Source of the DNA: Sphingomonas sp. LY54
GTDB taxonomy: Bacteria; Pseudomonadota; Alphaproteobacteria; Sphingomonadales; Sphingomonadaceae
Assembly (NCBI RefSeq): GCF_035594035.1
Contig: NZ_CP141588.1
Coordinates: 434,001 to 498,000, forward strand
Direction of reading: 5' to 3'
Length of the DNA stretch: 64,000 bases
In this document: positions 35,479 through 45,551 of the stretch, one piece after another
Layout: every line of letters begins with the position of its first letter
How positions within the stretch are numbered: the first letter of the stretch is position 1
The notes under the pieces: generated by a model
The model's database searches: none
Told to the model about the DNA's origin: nothing
The model's input: the letters and a program-made list of their open reading frames with translations, nothing else
Position numbers and translations under genes: made by a program

Positions 35479-36623
35479 GCGGTGGCCGCAACCATAGGGC
35501 TTTCTCGCCCACGCGGATGCTGGCGGTGCTCGCCAAGGAGTTCATCCAGCTCACCCGCGACCGGCTGACCTATGCGATGCTGCTCGGCGTGCCGGTCGTC
35601 CAGCTGCTGCTGTTCGGCTATGCGATCAATACCGATCCCAAGCAGCTGCCGACGGCGGTGCTGGTCCAGGAGAATTCGGTCTTCGCCCGCTCCGCGCTCT
35701 CGGCGATCCGCAATTCGGGCTATTTCGACATCGTCGCCCAGGTCCGCACGCCCGCCGAGCTCGACACTCTCGTGCGCCAGGGCGAGGTCCAATTCGCAGT
35801 CACCATCCCCGGCGACTTCAGTCGGCGCGTGGTGCGCGGCGACAAGGCGCAATTGCTGGTCGAGGCCGACGCCTCCGACCCGGCCGCGACCGGCGGAGCG
35901 GTTGCCGCTCTGGCCGCCCTCCCGGCCGAGGCATTGCGCCACGACCTGATCGGTAGCCTTGCGCCCGACGCCGCCGCGCCGCCGTTCGAGGTGGTCGTCC
36001 ACCGCCGCTACAATCCGGAGAACATCACCGCCCACAACATCGTGCCGGGGCTTCTCGGCGTGATCCTGTCGATGACCCTGGTGATGATGACCGCGCTCGG
36101 CGTCACCCGCGAGCAGGAGCGCGGCACGATGGAAAGCCTGCTGGCGACCCCGGTGCAGCCGCTGGAGGTGATGGTCGGCAAGCTCGCGCCCTATGTGGTC
36201 GTCGGGCTCATCCAGACCGTGGTCGTGCTGACCCTCGCCCGCTTGCTGTTCGACGTGCCGATGCGCGGCGGGTGGCTCGGCCTCGGCGTCGGGGTGATGC
36301 TGTTCATCGTCGGCTCGCTGTCGCTCGGCTTCCTGATCTCGACCGTGGCCCGCACCCAGCTGCAGGCGATGCAGCTCTCCTTCTTCTACATGCTGCCCTC
36401 GATCCTGCTGTCGGGCTTCATGTTCCCGTTCCGCGGCATGCCCGAATGGACGCAGGCGCTGGGCACGATCATCCCGGTTACGCACTTCCTGCGGGTGGTG
36501 CGCGGCGCCCTGCTCAAGGGGCAAAGCTTCGCCGACATGGGTCCGAGCCTGCTCGCCCTCGCCATTTTCGTCTGCGCCGTGGCCGCGCTCGCTTTAGCCC
36601 GCTACCGCACCACGCTGGATTAG
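35475..36623 (+). CDS. ABC-2 type transporter permease (YbhS/YbhR-like)
   Basis: This 382-residue protein has the ABC-2 layout: first helix after LAKEFIQLTRDRLTYAMLLG, a ~150-residue periplasmic domain, then five helices at the C-terminus including the signature GVTREQERGTMESLLATPVQ. With its ATPase and HlyD partner it forms an exporter of drug or lipid-like compounds. Only one permease is encoded, so a homodimer is likely. It overlaps the ATPase by 4 nt and converges with the methyltransferase, stops overlapping. Confidence 0.92.
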   Translation: MSGGRNHRAFSPTRMLAVLAKEFIQLTRDRLTYAMLLGVPVVQLLLFGYAINTDPKQLPTAVLVQENSVFARSALSAIRNSGYFDIVAQVRTPAELDTLVRQGEVQFAVTIPGDFSRRVVRGDKAQLLVEADASDPAATGGAVAALAALPAEALRHDLIGSLAPDAAAPPFEVVVHRRYNPENITAHNIVPGLLGVILSMTLVMMTALGVTREQERGTMESLLATPVQPLEVMVGKLAPYVVVGLIQTVVVLTLARLLFDVPMRGGWLGLGVGVMLFIVGSLSLGFLISTVARTQLQAMQLSFFYMLPSILLSGFMFPFRGMPEWTQALGTIIPVTHFLRVVRGALLKGQSFADMGPSLLALAIFVCAVAALALARYRTTLD

Positions 36624-37690
36624 GGCCTGGCTTCGAGCACCATGTTGAACGGCGTCTCGGCGGCGCGGCGGACGCGGGTGAAGCCGGCTTCCTTCAGCAC
36701 GGCGGTGAGCCGCGCCTCGCCGGCCTGCGCGCCGAGCCCGAGCCCGACTTCCTGCGCCAGCGAGCCCGGCGTGCAGATCATCGTCGAGGCCGAATAGAAC
36801 ATCCGCCCGACCGGGTTGAGATTCTCGGCCAGAGTGTCGCCGGCATTGGGCTCGACCAGCATGAATGTGCCGTCGGGGGCGAGCATCTCGCGCGCGTGGC
36901 GGGCCGCGCCGACCGGGTCGCCCATGTCGTGCAGGCAATCGAAGCAGGCGACGAGGTCGAAACCCTCGCCCTGCGCTTCCTTGGCGGACGCGACCTCAAA
37001 GCGGAGGTTGCGCGGATCGCCGGCCTCCTTCGCCGCCTCGCGGGCCCGTTCGATCGACGCCTCGTGATAGTCCAGCCCCACGAACTCGCTGGCGGGGAAG
37101 GCCTGCGCCATGATCACGGTGGAGGCGCCGCAGCCGCAGCCGATGTCGGCGACGCGGGCGCCGCGCTCCAGTTTCGCGACCACCCCGTCGAGCGCCGGCA
37201 GCCAGGCGTCGACCAGGTTGGCGCGGTAGCCGGGCCGGAAGAAGCGCTCGGTGCCGCGGAACAGGCATTCGTGATGCTCGTGCCAGCCGACGCCGCGCCC
37301 GGTCTGGAAGGCGGCGGCGATCTTGGGTTCGTCGATATAGGTGGATGCGATCAGCTCGAACGCGCTGGCGACGTAGACCGGCGAATCCTCGTCGGCGAGC
37401 GCCATGGCCTGCTCGGGGTTCATCGAGAAACGGTCGCCGTCGGAATCATATTCGACGAAGTCGGCAGCGGCCTGCGCGGCCAGCCATTCGCGGACGTAGC
37501 GCTCGTAGAGACCGGTGCGTTCGGCCAGTTCCGCCGAGGTGCAGGGGCCGTTCTTGGAAAGGGCGCGGTAGAGGCCGAGACGCGCGCCCAGCATCACAAG
37601 CGGGCCGCTCATCGCCGCGCTCATGTCGCCCACCATCTTGCCCATGAATGCTTCCAACTTGGCCGGATCGGCCATCGTGGTGCCCGTCAT
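36620..37690 (-). CDS. SAM-dependent methyltransferase with N-terminal winged helix
   Basis: This 356-residue protein has residues ~15-95 forming an O-methyltransferase-like dimerisation/winged-helix domain (LVMLGARLGLYRALSKNGPC, TSAELAERTGLYERYVREWL). A Rossmann methyltransferase follows, with motif I VADIGCGCGASTVIMAQAFP near residue 190, acidic loop FVGLDYHEASIERA and DLVACFDCLHDMGD. The substrate is unknown; relatives act on small molecules. ATG 37690 has GGGAG seven bases upstream. It lies 94 bp downstream of clpX behind a hairpin. Confidence 0.88.
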   Translation of the reverse strand: MTGTTMADPAKLEAFMGKMVGDMSAAMSGPLVMLGARLGLYRALSKNGPCTSAELAERTGLYERYVREWLAAQAAADFVEYDSDGDRFSMNPEQAMALADEDSPVYVASAFELIASTYIDEPKIAAAFQTGRGVGWHEHHECLFRGTERFFRPGYRANLVDAWLPALDGVVAKLERGARVADIGCGCGASTVIMAQAFPASEFVGLDYHEASIERAREAAKEAGDPRNLRFEVASAKEAQGEGFDLVACFDCLHDMGDPVGAARHAREMLAPDGTFMLVEPNAGDTLAENLNPVGRMFYSASTMICTPGSLAQEVGLGLGAQAGEARLTAVLKEAGFTRVRRAAETPFNMVLEARP

Positions 37691-37730
37691 CGCCCGTCTC
37701 CCGTGTGGAAGCCGCGCACAATAGCATGAA

Positions 37731-37754
37731 GGCCGGCGCTTCGCAGCACCGGCC
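37731..37754 (-). terminator. Terminator-like hairpin after clpX
   Basis: On the minus strand ggccggtgct and agcgccggcc form a ten-base stem (one G-U) around a four-base loop, followed by a short TT, 31 bp after the clpX stop. The weak T-run makes partial read-through into the methyltransferase gene possible. Confidence 0.5.
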
Positions 37755-37784
37755 TCCAGCATTTCCGGACGAAGCGAGGCGGGC

Positions 37785-39044
37785 TTAGGCCGCGCTCTCG
37801 CCCTTCTTCTCGGCATAGACGCGGACCGGCTCCTTGCGGCCCTCGACCACGTCCTTGTCGATCATCACCTCGTCGACGCCGTCCATCGAGGGCAGGTCGA
37901 ACATCGTGTCGAGCAGGATATTCTCGAGGATCGAACGGAGGCCGCGCGCACCGGTCTTGCGCTCGATCGCCTTCTTGGCGACCGCGACCAAAGCCTCGTC
38001 GGTGAAGGACAGCTTCACCTCCTCCATGTCGAACAGCTTGGCATATTGCTTGACCAGCGCGTTCTTCGGCTCCTTGAGGATCTTGACCAGGGCCTCGGTG
38101 TCGAGGTCCTCGAGCGTCGCGATCACCGGCAGGCGGCCGACGAATTCGGGGATCAGGCCGAACTTCAGCAAATCCTCGGGCTCGCCCTGGCGCAGCACCT
38201 CGCCGGTGCGACGCTCCTCGGGAGCGGCGACATAGGCGCCGAACCCGATCGACTTGCCCTGCAGGCGGTCGGCGATGATCTTCTCGAGGCCGGCAAAGGC
38301 GCCGCCGCAGATGAACAGGATGTTGGTCGTGTCCACCTGCAGGAATTCCTGCTGCGGATGCTTGCGGCCGCCCTGCGGCGGGACGCTGGCCGTCGTGCCT
38401 TCCATCAGCTTCAGCAGCGCCTGCTGGACGCCCTCGCCGGAAACGTCGCGGGTGATCGAGGGGTTGTCCGACTTGCGGCTGATCTTGTCGATCTCGTCGA
38501 TATAGACGATGCCGCGCTGCGCCCGCTCGACGTTATAGTCGGAGGCCTGGAGCAGCTTCAGGATGATGTTCTCGACGTCCTCGCCGACATAGCCGGCTTC
38601 GGTCAGGGTGGTGGCGTCGGCCATCGTGAACGGCACGTCGAGGATGCGGGCGAGCGTCTGCGCGAGCAGGGTCTTGCCGCAGCCGGTCGGGCCGACGAGC
38701 AGGATGTTCGACTTGGCGAGCTCGACGTCGGCGCCCTTCGCGCCGTGGTTGAGGCGCTTGTAGTGGTTGTGCACCGCCACCGAGAGCACGCGCTTGGCGT
38801 GGCTCTGCCCGATCACATAATCGTCCAGGACGTTGCAGATCTCGAGCGGCGTGGGGACGCCGTCACGAGTCTTCACCAGCGCGGACTTGGTCTCCTCGCG
38901 GATGATGTCGTTGCACAGTTCGACGCATTCATCGCAGATGAACACGGTCGGTCCGGCGATGAGCTTGCGCACCTCATGCTGCGATTTTCCGCAGAAGGAG
39001 CAGTAGAGGGTGCTCTTGGAGTCGCCGCCGCTCAATTTTGTCAT
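37785..39044 (-). CDS. clpX: ClpX, ATPase subunit of the ClpXP protease
   Basis: This 419-residue protein has an N-terminal zinc-binding domain with four Cys ([26 protein letters not shown]). The AAA+ core has Walker [16 protein letters not shown] (~118) and Walker [12 protein letters not shown] (~182). [19 protein letters not shown] and an IGFGA ClpP-contact loop follow. It unfolds tagged substrates and feeds ClpP, encoded 90 bp upstream on the same strand. Confidence 0.98.
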   Translation of the reverse strand: MTKLSGGDSKSTLYCSFCGKSQHEVRKLIAGPTVFICDECVELCNDIIREETKSALVKTRDGVPTPLEICNVLDDYVIGQSHAKRVLSVAVHNHYKRLNHGAKGADVELAKSNILLVGPTGCGKTLLAQTLARILDVPFTMADATTLTEAGYVGEDVENIILKLLQASDYNVERAQRGIVYIDEIDKISRKSDNPSITRDVSGEGVQQALLKLMEGTTASVPPQGGRKHPQQEFLQVDTTNILFICGGAFAGLEKIIADRLQGKSIGFGAYVAAPEERRTGEVLRQGEPEDLLKFGLIPEFVGRLPVIATLEDLDTEALVKILKEPKNALVKQYAKLFDMEEVKLSFTDEALVAVAKKAIERKTGARGLRSILENILLDTMFDLPSMDGVDEVMIDKDVVEGRKEPVRVYAEKKGESAA

Positions 39045-39134
39045 TCTTCGTCCTTCGGGCCCCGGGCCCGCTGTTATCCGCTCCGTTAAGAGCCATCCTG
39101 ACCGCGTTTATGCACGATCACAATGGCCTAAACG

Positions 39135-39776
39135 TTAAGCCGCGTTTTTGGCCGCATCCTCTTCCGAGGCGGCGGGCCGCTTGTCGAACACCTCGTCGAC
39201 CAGACCGAATTCCTTCGCCTCGGAGGCGGAGAGGAATTTGTCGCGCTCGACGGCGTTCTCGATCGTCTCGATCGTCTGGCCGGTATATTGGGCCATCAAT
39301 TCGTTCATCCGGTGGCGGATGCGCAGGATTTCCTTGGCCTGGATCTCGATGTCCGTGGCCTGGCCCTGGGCGCCGCCCGACGGCTGGTGGATCATGATCC
39401 GGGCGTTGGTCAGCGCCACGCGCATGCCCGGCTCGCCGGCGCCGAGCAGGAACGCGCCCATCGACGCGGCCTGGCCGATGCAGACCGTGCCGACGCGCGG
39501 CCGGATATATTGCATCGTGTCGTGGATCGCCATGCCCGCCGTGACGACCCCGCCCGGCGAGTTGATGTACATGAAGATGTCCTTCTTCGGATTCTCCGAT
39601 TCGAGGTACAGCAGCTGCGCCGTGATGAGCGTCGCCATGTGATCCTCGACGCCGCCCGTCACGAACACGATCCGTTCGCGCAGCAGCCGCGAATAGATGT
39701 CAAAGCTGCGCTCGCCGCGGTTCGACTGTTCGATAACGATGGGTACGAGGCCGCTGACGATATCTTGATGGTCCAT
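39135..39776 (-). CDS. clpP: ClpP, proteolytic subunit of the ClpXP protease
   Basis: This 213-residue protein has the Ser-His-Asp triad visible: Ser in [12 protein letters not shown] (~104), His in [14 protein letters not shown] (~129) and Asp in [11 protein letters not shown] (~178). [15 protein letters not shown] is the oxyanion region. The N-terminus ([20 protein letters not shown]) is typical of alphaproteobacterial ClpP with its short propeptide. It precedes clpX on the same strand. Confidence 0.98.
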   Translation of the reverse strand: MDHQDIVSGLVPIVIEQSNRGERSFDIYSRLLRERIVFVTGGVEDHMATLITAQLLYLESENPKKDIFMYINSPGGVVTAGMAIHDTMQYIRPRVGTVCIGQAASMGAFLLGAGEPGMRVALTNARIMIHQPSGGAQGQATDIEIQAKEILRIRHRMNELMAQYTGQTIETIENAVERDKFLSASEAKEFGLVDEVFDKRPAASEEDAAKNAA

Positions 39777-39877
39777 GTGGGGGAGAATCCTGTGGGCTTG
39801 TGGTCTGGCGCCAACATCGGAGCTTCCGCGCGGCGGTTCAAGCCCTGCCGCGCATCCCCGCCGCCTTTGACGCGCGG

Positions 39878-40366
39878 TCAGTCGCGCGGCGCAGGCTCGA
39901 GCGCGACCGCCTTCTCCACGATCGCGGCCACCGGCGTGCCCGCCGGGATGGCGGCGCTACGGCCGGTGAAGCCGGGCGTCAGCAGGACCATGCCGACGAC
40001 GGCGCCTGGATCGACCTCGCCTTTCTCCGCAGCGTCGCCCGTGAGCCGCACGACGCGGCCGCCGACCTCGAGATAGAGCGGGCGCAGGGTGAGCTTGCCC
40101 GACATGCCCATCGCCCCCTTGGCGCGCGCGTCGGCGATCTGGCCGACCGCCTCGGTGTCCGCGGGGATCGCCACGCGGCCGTCGATCACCACGTCATGCG
40201 CCGTGCGCAGCGGGACCATGTCGCCCTTGACGTGGGTCTTGCTCGAAAGCGGCGTCGTCGTGACCAGCGGAACAATGGTGCCGATCGGGAGCATGATCGG
40301 CTGCCCCGCGAGCGCCGGCGCCGCCACGGCGGCCAGCAAAGCGCCGGCGATGCGCAGCCCGGTCAT
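39878..40366 (-). CDS. Exported protein of unknown function, paralogue of the upstream gene
   Basis: This 162-residue protein has a signal peptide ([20 protein letters not shown]) followed by a beta-rich domain. Its pattern ([80 protein letters not shown]) aligns with the preceding gene over about 110 residues. This is a periplasmic repeat-like fold with no assigned role. ATG 40366 overlaps the neighbour's stop (ATGA), so both come from one transcript. Confidence 0.65.
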   Translation of the reverse strand: MTGLRIAGALLAAVAAPALAGQPIMLPIGTIVPLVTTTPLSSKTHVKGDMVPLRTAHDVVIDGRVAIPADTEAVGQIADARAKGAMGMSGKLTLRPLYLEVGGRVVRLTGDAAEKGEVDPGAVVGMVLLTPGFTGRSAAIPAGTPVAAIVEKAVALEPAPRD

Positions 40367-40977
40367 TGCTGCACCGGCGCGGCCGGAGCCTCCCCTGCGG
40401 CTGCGGCCACCCGGCGCGCGGGACCGGAGGACAGATCGAGCAGGACATCCTCGCCGATGAAGCCGGCCAGGATCTCGCCGGCCTTGATCTTGGCATTGTT
40501 GCCGCGGTGGAAGAATCCGGCGACGCCTGCGAACAGGATCGCGACGCCCGCCGAACCCGCGCCGGTGCCCTTCGCGCTCATCTCGCCCTCGAGCGGAATG
40601 TCGGCCTCGCCGAGACGGATACGGAGCAGGCGCGCGGTCATCTTTCCGGATTTTCCCAAACCTCCGGAATCGCTGGCGGAGATGACCTCGCCGAACGCTG
40701 GGGTGCCGACCGGGATGACGACCTGCCCGTCCACCGTCACCGCCCGGTTCACGCGCAGCTTGAACACCGTTCCCGGAGTGACGTCGGCCGTGCTGACTTC
40801 CGCCACGGCCATCAGCTCGACCGGCGTGTCCTGCGCGAGCCTGACGGTGCGCACGGGCGGGGCCGCGGGCGCCTCGGCCACGACCTCGGCGGCCGCGTCG
40901 ACGGAGTCACCCGGAACGACCTCGCGGCCGTCCGAAACAGCGGCCGCCTGGACGGCCGCGAAATATAGCAGGATCAT
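40363..40977 (-). CDS. Exported protein of unknown function, first of a tandem pair
   Basis: This 204-residue protein opens with a hydrophobic segment (MILLYFAAVQAAAVS) and an Ala/Pro/Glu linker. The beta-rich core follows (DTPVELMAVAEVSTADVTPG, VFKLRVNRAVTVDGQVVIPV, GTPAFGEVISASDSGGLGKS), similar to the downstream gene. A Gly/Ala-rich C-terminal half includes HRGNNAKIKAGEILAG. The start ATG 40977 has a GGGGGAG ribosome site. The shared motif set suggests duplication, and the function is unknown. Confidence 0.65.
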   Translation of the reverse strand: MILLYFAAVQAAAVSDGREVVPGDSVDAAAEVVAEAPAAPPVRTVRLAQDTPVELMAVAEVSTADVTPGTVFKLRVNRAVTVDGQVVIPVGTPAFGEVISASDSGGLGKSGKMTARLLRIRLGEADIPLEGEMSAKGTGAGSAGVAILFAGVAGFFHRGNNAKIKAGEILAGFIGEDVLLDLSSGPARRVAAAAGEAPAAPVQQ

Positions 40978-41106
40978 GCTCCCCCTCCCCCTTGAAAGAA
41001 GCATCGTGCATTTTTCAGCCCAGGCCCGCAAGTCATTGCGTACGCATGAGACTTCGTTCAATAAATGAGCGCGGCCGGCCCAGTGCGCCGGCCCATAAGG
41101 GGGTAT

Positions 41107-41532
41107 ATGAAAATCATTCATTCGGTAATTCTGGCCGCCATTCTGACGACGGGCGCCGCGTCCACCGCCGTTGCCAAGGACAAGCCCGCCAAGGCGTTCG
41201 TAATCGTCAACGAGGATGTCGGCGTTCCGGTCTTCCCGTACGACATCACCGACCGTCCCTACACCGTCGTCGGCGAGGTCAAGGCCGGCGTCCGCAAGGC
41301 GACCGTCTTCAGCAAGGAAGCCTCGCAGGAAAAGATCTATCGCGAGCTCTGGGAGCGCGCCGAAAAGCTCGACGCCGACGCCGTGATCAACGCTAAATAT
41401 GGCGATTCCCACGTCTCGGCATTCAGCTGGGGCAAGACCAATGCCACCGGCACCGCAGTGAAGTTCACCGGCCCTGCAACCACGCCGGCAGCGGAGACTC
41501 CGGCTCCGGCGCAGCCGCAGACCGAGCAGTAA
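41107..41532 (+). CDS. Exported YbjQ-like protein
   Basis: This 141-residue protein has a signal peptide (MKIIHSVILAAILTTGAAST). The core VVGEVKAGVRKATVFSKEAS, YRELWERAEKLDADAVINAK and ATGTAVKF resembles the YbjQ/UPF0145 fold (a Glu-rich helix followed by a hydrophobic 'DAVI' strand), here as a secreted version. The tail is Pro/Ala-rich. The start is at ATG 41107 with AAGGGGG upstream. It is divergent from the exported pair at 40363. Family match is moderate and function unknown. Confidence 0.6.
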   Translation: MKIIHSVILAAILTTGAASTAVAKDKPAKAFVIVNEDVGVPVFPYDITDRPYTVVGEVKAGVRKATVFSKEASQEKIYRELWERAEKLDADAVINAKYGDSHVSAFSWGKTNATGTAVKFTGPATTPAAETPAPAQPQTEQ

Positions 41533-41539
41533 GGACCGC

Positions 41540-41572
41540 GGGCCGCCCGGGATCTCGCATCCCGGGCGGCCC
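41540..41572. terminator. Bidirectional terminator-like hairpin
   Basis: A 13-bp perfect stem (ggccgcccgggat / atcccgggcggcc) with a five-base loop lies between the convergent YbjQ-like and NUDIX genes. There is no T-run on either side, so its terminator role is inferred from position. Confidence 0.6.
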
Positions 41573-41574
41573 CC

Positions 41575-42039
41575 TCACAAAAGAGGCGAGGCCTCGCGGA
41601 GCAACCGGCGGGTAACCCGCGACAGGTCTTGCGGCAGTTCGCCGAGCGGAAATTCTCTCACCTCTGCGACTTCGAGCGACCAGCGCGGCGCATAGTGGAC
41701 GTCGCGGACCACGAACAAAGACGATCGGTCCTTCTTGAAATCGGGATAATGGTCGAAGGCCGTGACCAGCTCGACCGCGCCATGCGCCGTCAGCCCGATC
41801 TCCTCGCGGAGCTCCCGCAGCACCGCTTCGCGCGGATCCTCGCCGCGCTTCAGCCCGCCCCCGGGGAGCCGCCAGCCGCGGGCATAGCTCAAGGTCACGA
41901 GCACCACGTTTCCGGCCGGGGTGAGCGCGACGGCATGCACGCCGGCCGTCTCGGGCCGGGTGACGGACCAGACCAGGCGCCGGCCGCGATGCAGCCAACG
42001 GACGCCCCAATGGAGGACCTGCCGCACCGCCTTGAGCAC
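41575..42039 (-). CDS. NUDIX hydrolase
   Basis: This 154-residue protein has the complete NUDIX box GGGLKRGEDPREAVLRELRE followed by EIGL at ~residues 70-92, matching GX5EX7REUXEEXGU. The N-terminal ~35 residues are basic and amphipathic (VLHWGVRWLHRGRRLVW). The protein hydrolyses a nucleoside diphosphate linked to another group; the substrate is not evident. It converges with the YbjQ-like gene and follows the TonB receptor on the same strand by 60 bp. Confidence 0.9.
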   Translation of the reverse strand: MLKAVRQVLHWGVRWLHRGRRLVWSVTRPETAGVHAVALTPAGNVVLVTLSYARGWRLPGGGLKRGEDPREAVLRELREEIGLTAHGAVELVTAFDHYPDFKKDRSSLFVVRDVHYAPRWSLEVAEVREFPLGELPQDLSRVTRRLLREASPLL

Positions 42040-42099
42040 CCGAACGCCGCCTTCCTAAGAGGCGGAGGGGCCCGTGGAGACCCTCCCCTTCGCTTCCGC

Positions 42100-44988
42100 C
42101 TACATCTTCACCGAGACGCGGACATAGCCGAACTGGCCGGGCACGTCATAGGTGGTCGGGTCCATATTGTTGAGGCCGCAGCTGATGCAGGGCGGCGGAT
42201 CCTTGTCGAACAGATTGTTGACGCCGACCGCGACGCCGAACCTTTCGCCCCAGAAGCCGGGCGTCCAGCGCAACTGGATATCGGTGTAGAAGCGGCTGCC
42301 GAGCTTGTTGTCGTCGGCCTCGCTTTCCTTGACGCTGCTGATGTAGCGGCCGGTCAGCGAGGCGCCGAAATCGCCCAGGGTCCAGTCGAAGATCCCGGTC
42401 GCCTTATATTTCGGGAAGGCCTGATCGGGGCTGCCCTGCTCGGTGCCCTCCCGCTCGATCTCGGTCACGCCCTCGGTCGCCGGGACGATGACCGTGTAAT
42501 TGAACAGAAAGGTGTTGGTCCAGAACAGGCCGAACGTGCCCGCGCCCGTCTCCGGGGTGCGATAGTTCAGCGTGACATCGAGGCCGTTGGTCTCGATGCC
42601 GGCAATGTTCTGGAGGAGGCCGCTAATCTGCGAGACCGATCCCGAGCCCGTGCGGCTGATCGCGGCGCAGCTCAGCGGGTCGTTGGTGAGCGCGCAGCGG
42701 TTGAGCAACGTGCCGGCGGCGATGGCCTGGATCGCACCGTCGACCTGGATATCGAAATAATTGGCCTCCAGCGACAGGCGCGGAATGAAGGACGGGCTGT
42801 AGACCGCGCCGAACACCCAGCTTTCCGACGTCTCGGCGTCCAGTTCCTCGTTCCCGCCGGTCACCACCGAGATTTGCGGGTTGGGCTGGGTGGCCCCAGT
42901 GGCCGGCACGCCCTGCAGGATGCAGTTGCTCCGCACGGTGGCGTTGTTGTTGAAATTCTGGCCCGTGGTCGTGCTCGTCGCGCAGGGATCGGCGACCTCT
43001 TGGTCGAAGCGTGACGGCGTGCCGAACAATTCGCCGATGCTCGGCGCACGGAAGCCCTCCGCCCAGCTGCCGCGGAACAGCAGGTCCTCGATCGGCTTCC
43101 AGTTGACGCTCGCCTTGAAGGTCGCGTTGGAGCCGGAGGTCGAATAGTCCGAAAAACGCGCGGCGAGCTGGACGTCGAGCTGGTCGAAGAAGGTCATGTC
43201 CTTGAGCAGCGGAATGCTGAGCTCGCCGTAAATCTCGTCCGAATTGATCGAACCGCTCGTCGGCAGCGCCGGAATGTCGGAGCCGAAGCCCTGTACGATG
43301 ATCGGATCGGGATCGAACGAGCCCTTCACCGCGCGGTGCTCGTAGCCCAAGGCAACGCCGAGCGGCCCGGCCGGCAGGCTGAACAGCGACCCCGAAATGT
43401 TCGCGCTGAAGTCCCACAGGCGCTGCTTGCTGCGGTCGCGCTGGATGAAGCCGATATAATCGTACATTTCCGGCGTGATCGAGCCGACGCCGCCGAACAG
43501 GTTCAGCGGCACGCAGCCGTCGGTGGCGCCGGTGCAGGCCGCGACCGGCCCGAGCGCGCGCCGCACGCGATCGGCATTGACGTTTCCGAACACGGTCTGG
43601 TTGGCCTTGTTCTCGCCCCAGACGGCGTTGACGTCCCAGTAGAGCGTGTCCTCGTGGACGTTGAACGAACCGTTGAGCGTGGCCGTCGCGTAATAGGTCT
43701 CGACCTTCTGGTCGTAGCGGCGCGGACCGCCCTCGATGACACGGCGGAAGATGCCGTCATAATTGACGCCCGCGACCAGGGTCTCGCCGAACGGGTTGAA
43801 CGGATTGCTCGCATCGACCGTGATGAAGTCGAGCAGATTGCCATTGCCGACCGCCGGGCCGATGCCGAGCGGCAGCGGCGCCGCCTGGTTGCTCGAATTG
43901 CGCCGGTTGTAGATGCCCTTCAAGGTGAAGGTCGTGACCGGACTCAGTTCCTGGGTCAGCGTGACGAAGCCGCCATATCGCTCGATGGGCACCTGGATGA
44001 AGTTGAACGGCGCGAAATTGAACCGGTCGGCATCGCCGAATGCCTTGAAATCGCTGTTCGGACCGGTTGGATCGGCCGGATCGAAGCGCGGGCGGCCGCT
44101 GACCGGGCCCTTCAGCGTCAGATTCTCGCCGAGCACGATGAAGCGCCCGAGCGGGGTGAACGAACTGCACCCGCCGGCCAGGCACGAAGTCGCCCCCGGC
44201 GTCGGGAATTGGGAAATATCGCGATCGGCGGCGCTCACTCCCTCCTGCTTCACATAATTGCCGCCGATGACGATCTGGGTCGGGCCGCTGTCGCCATTGC
44301 CCCAGCTCAGCTGGTAGTTCTGGGTCTCGCCGTCGCCCTCGCTGATATATTGGCCATATTGGGCCGAGGCGCGGAAGCCGTCCTGGCCGCGCTTGGTGAT
44401 GATGTTGACGACACCGGCGATCGCGTCCGAGCCGTAGATCGAGGACGCGCCATCCTGCAGCACCTCGATCCGCTCGATCATCGATTCGGGAATGGAGTTG
44501 AGGTCGGTCGAGCCGGGCACGCCGCTGGCCGACGAGGCGTTGACGAACCTCAGGCCGTCGACCAGCACCAGCACGCGCTTCGAGCCGAGATAGCGCAGGT
44601 CGACTTCGGCCGCACCGGCGCCGACGCCGCCGCCGTCGGGCGGGTTGCCGAAATTGCCGCTGTTGTTGAACTTGCTGTTGAGCGCGCCGCCCGAACTGGG
44701 AATACGCTGCAGGACCTCGGCCACCGACACGAGGCCGGTGCGGTCGATATCGGCGCGGTCGACGAACACGACCGGCGCCGGCTGATCGAGCGGGTCGCGG
44801 CGAATGCGCGAGCCGGTGATGACGATGGGGCCGCTATCCTGCTGCTGGGCACCGGGACCGGCGCCGGTGGTGGGCGGCTGATCGGGGACGGTCGACTGGG
44901 CCGAAGCCGGCGATGTCGTTCCAAGCAGTCCCGCTGCCAGTGCCAGACCCGCACAGCCCAAACGAAAGTTGTTCTTCCGATGCAGCAT
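42100..44988 (-). CDS. TonB-dependent outer-membrane receptor
   Basis: This protein of about 962 residues has a signal peptide ([22 protein letters not shown] cleavage region) and a Pro/Gly/Gln linker. The plug domain contains [31 protein letters not shown] and [21 protein letters not shown] 22-strand barrel ends in GYVRVSVKM. The terminal residue is Met rather than the usual Phe. Sphingomonads carry many such receptors for plant or oligosaccharide compounds, and the ligand cannot be told. ATG 44988 is preferred over GTG 44994 because GGGGAGG is five bases upstream of it. Confidence 0.95.
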   Translation of the reverse strand: MLHRKNNFRLGCAGLALAAGLLGTTSPASAQSTVPDQPPTTGAGPGAQQQDSGPIVITGSRIRRDPLDQPAPVVFVDRADIDRTGLVSVAEVLQRIPSSGGALNSKFNNSGNFGNPPDGGGVGAGAAEVDLRYLGSKRVLVLVDGLRFVNASSASGVPGSTDLNSIPESMIERIEVLQDGASSIYGSDAIAGVVNIITKRGQDGFRASAQYGQYISEGDGETQNYQLSWGNGDSGPTQIVIGGNYVKQEGVSAADRDISQFPTPGATSCLAGGCSSFTPLGRFIVLGENLTLKGPVSGRPRFDPADPTGPNSDFKAFGDADRFNFAPFNFIQVPIERYGGFVTLTQELSPVTTFTLKGIYNRRNSSNQAAPLPLGIGPAVGNGNLLDFITVDASNPFNPFGETLVAGVNYDGIFRRVIEGGPRRYDQKVETYYATATLNGSFNVHEDTLYWDVNAVWGENKANQTVFGNVNADRVRRALGPVAACTGATDGCVPLNLFGGVGSITPEMYDYIGFIQRDRSKQRLWDFSANISGSLFSLPAGPLGVALGYEHRAVKGSFDPDPIIVQGFGSDIPALPTSGSINSDEIYGELSIPLLKDMTFFDQLDVQLAARFSDYSTSGSNATFKASVNWKPIEDLLFRGSWAEGFRAPSIGELFGTPSRFDQEVADPCATSTTTGQNFNNNATVRSNCILQGVPATGATQPNPQISVVTGGNEELDAETSESWVFGAVYSPSFIPRLSLEANYFDIQVDGAIQAIAAGTLLNRCALTNDPLSCAAISRTGSGSVSQISGLLQNIAGIETNGLDVTLNYRTPETGAGTFGLFWTNTFLFNYTVIVPATEGVTEIEREGTEQGSPDQAFPKYKATGIFDWTLGDFGASLTGRYISSVKESEADDNKLGSRFYTDIQLRWTPGFWGERFGVAVGVNNLFDKDPPPCISCGLNNMDPTTYDVPGQFGYVRVSVKM

Positions 44989-45176
44989 GGTCACCTCCCC
45001 GTTCGATGTCGTTTTCGCTGACGCAAACCCGCCGCATCTCCGGCTTACTCAAGTAAAACACGGGACGGGCAGGCCGGCGAAGCGAAATCAACTTTTAGGA
45101 ACGGGACCGCACCATTTCGGCAACGTGTGTTGCATGTGCGTGACACCGGCAGGCGACTGGCCCGGCCGGCCGCAGA

Positions 45177-45542
45177 TCAATCGTGCGGAAGCGATGGCCG
45201 GCCGAGGAGGAGCGCGCGGACGACGGCCCAGACACCCACCGCCAGCATCGCCGCCAGCACGATCGCGTAGAAGCCGGCGCTCGCCTTGGGCGGGCCGTAG
45301 AGGAGGTGATCGAGGGTCGGCACCAGCAGGCCGAGCGTCAGGCCACAGAAGAGGCCCCAGGCGGCGGCGAGCGGTGCCGTCCCGGCCCGCGGTGCGATCG
45401 CTGCCGCCCCCAGCATCGCCACGGCGACGAGCAATTCATCAAACGCCAGCGGCACCAGCCGCGCCTGCCCCCACCAGCGCGCGACTTCGCCGAGCGCCAA
45501 CAGGAGGGCGACGATCACCGTCAGAACGCGGAGGCTTCGCAT
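45177..45542 (-). CDS. Hypothetical membrane protein downstream of GT2
   Basis: This 121-residue protein has four hydrophobic segments (LRVLTVIVALLLALGEVARW; LLVAVAMLGAAAI; PLAAAWGLFCGLTLGLLVPT; FYAIVLAAMLAVGVWAVVRA). No family is recognised. It begins 9 nt after the glycosyltransferase stop, so a two-gene operon and a role in the same lipid-linked glycan process are plausible but unproven. The 180-bp region on its other side contains the TonB receptor promoter region. Confidence 0.65.
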   Translation of the reverse strand: MRSLRVLTVIVALLLALGEVARWWGQARLVPLAFDELLVAVAMLGAAAIAPRAGTAPLAAAWGLFCGLTLGLLVPTLDHLLYGPPKASAGFYAIVLAAMLAVGVWAVVRALLLGRPSLPHD

Positions 45543-45551
45543 CCCCTGCCC

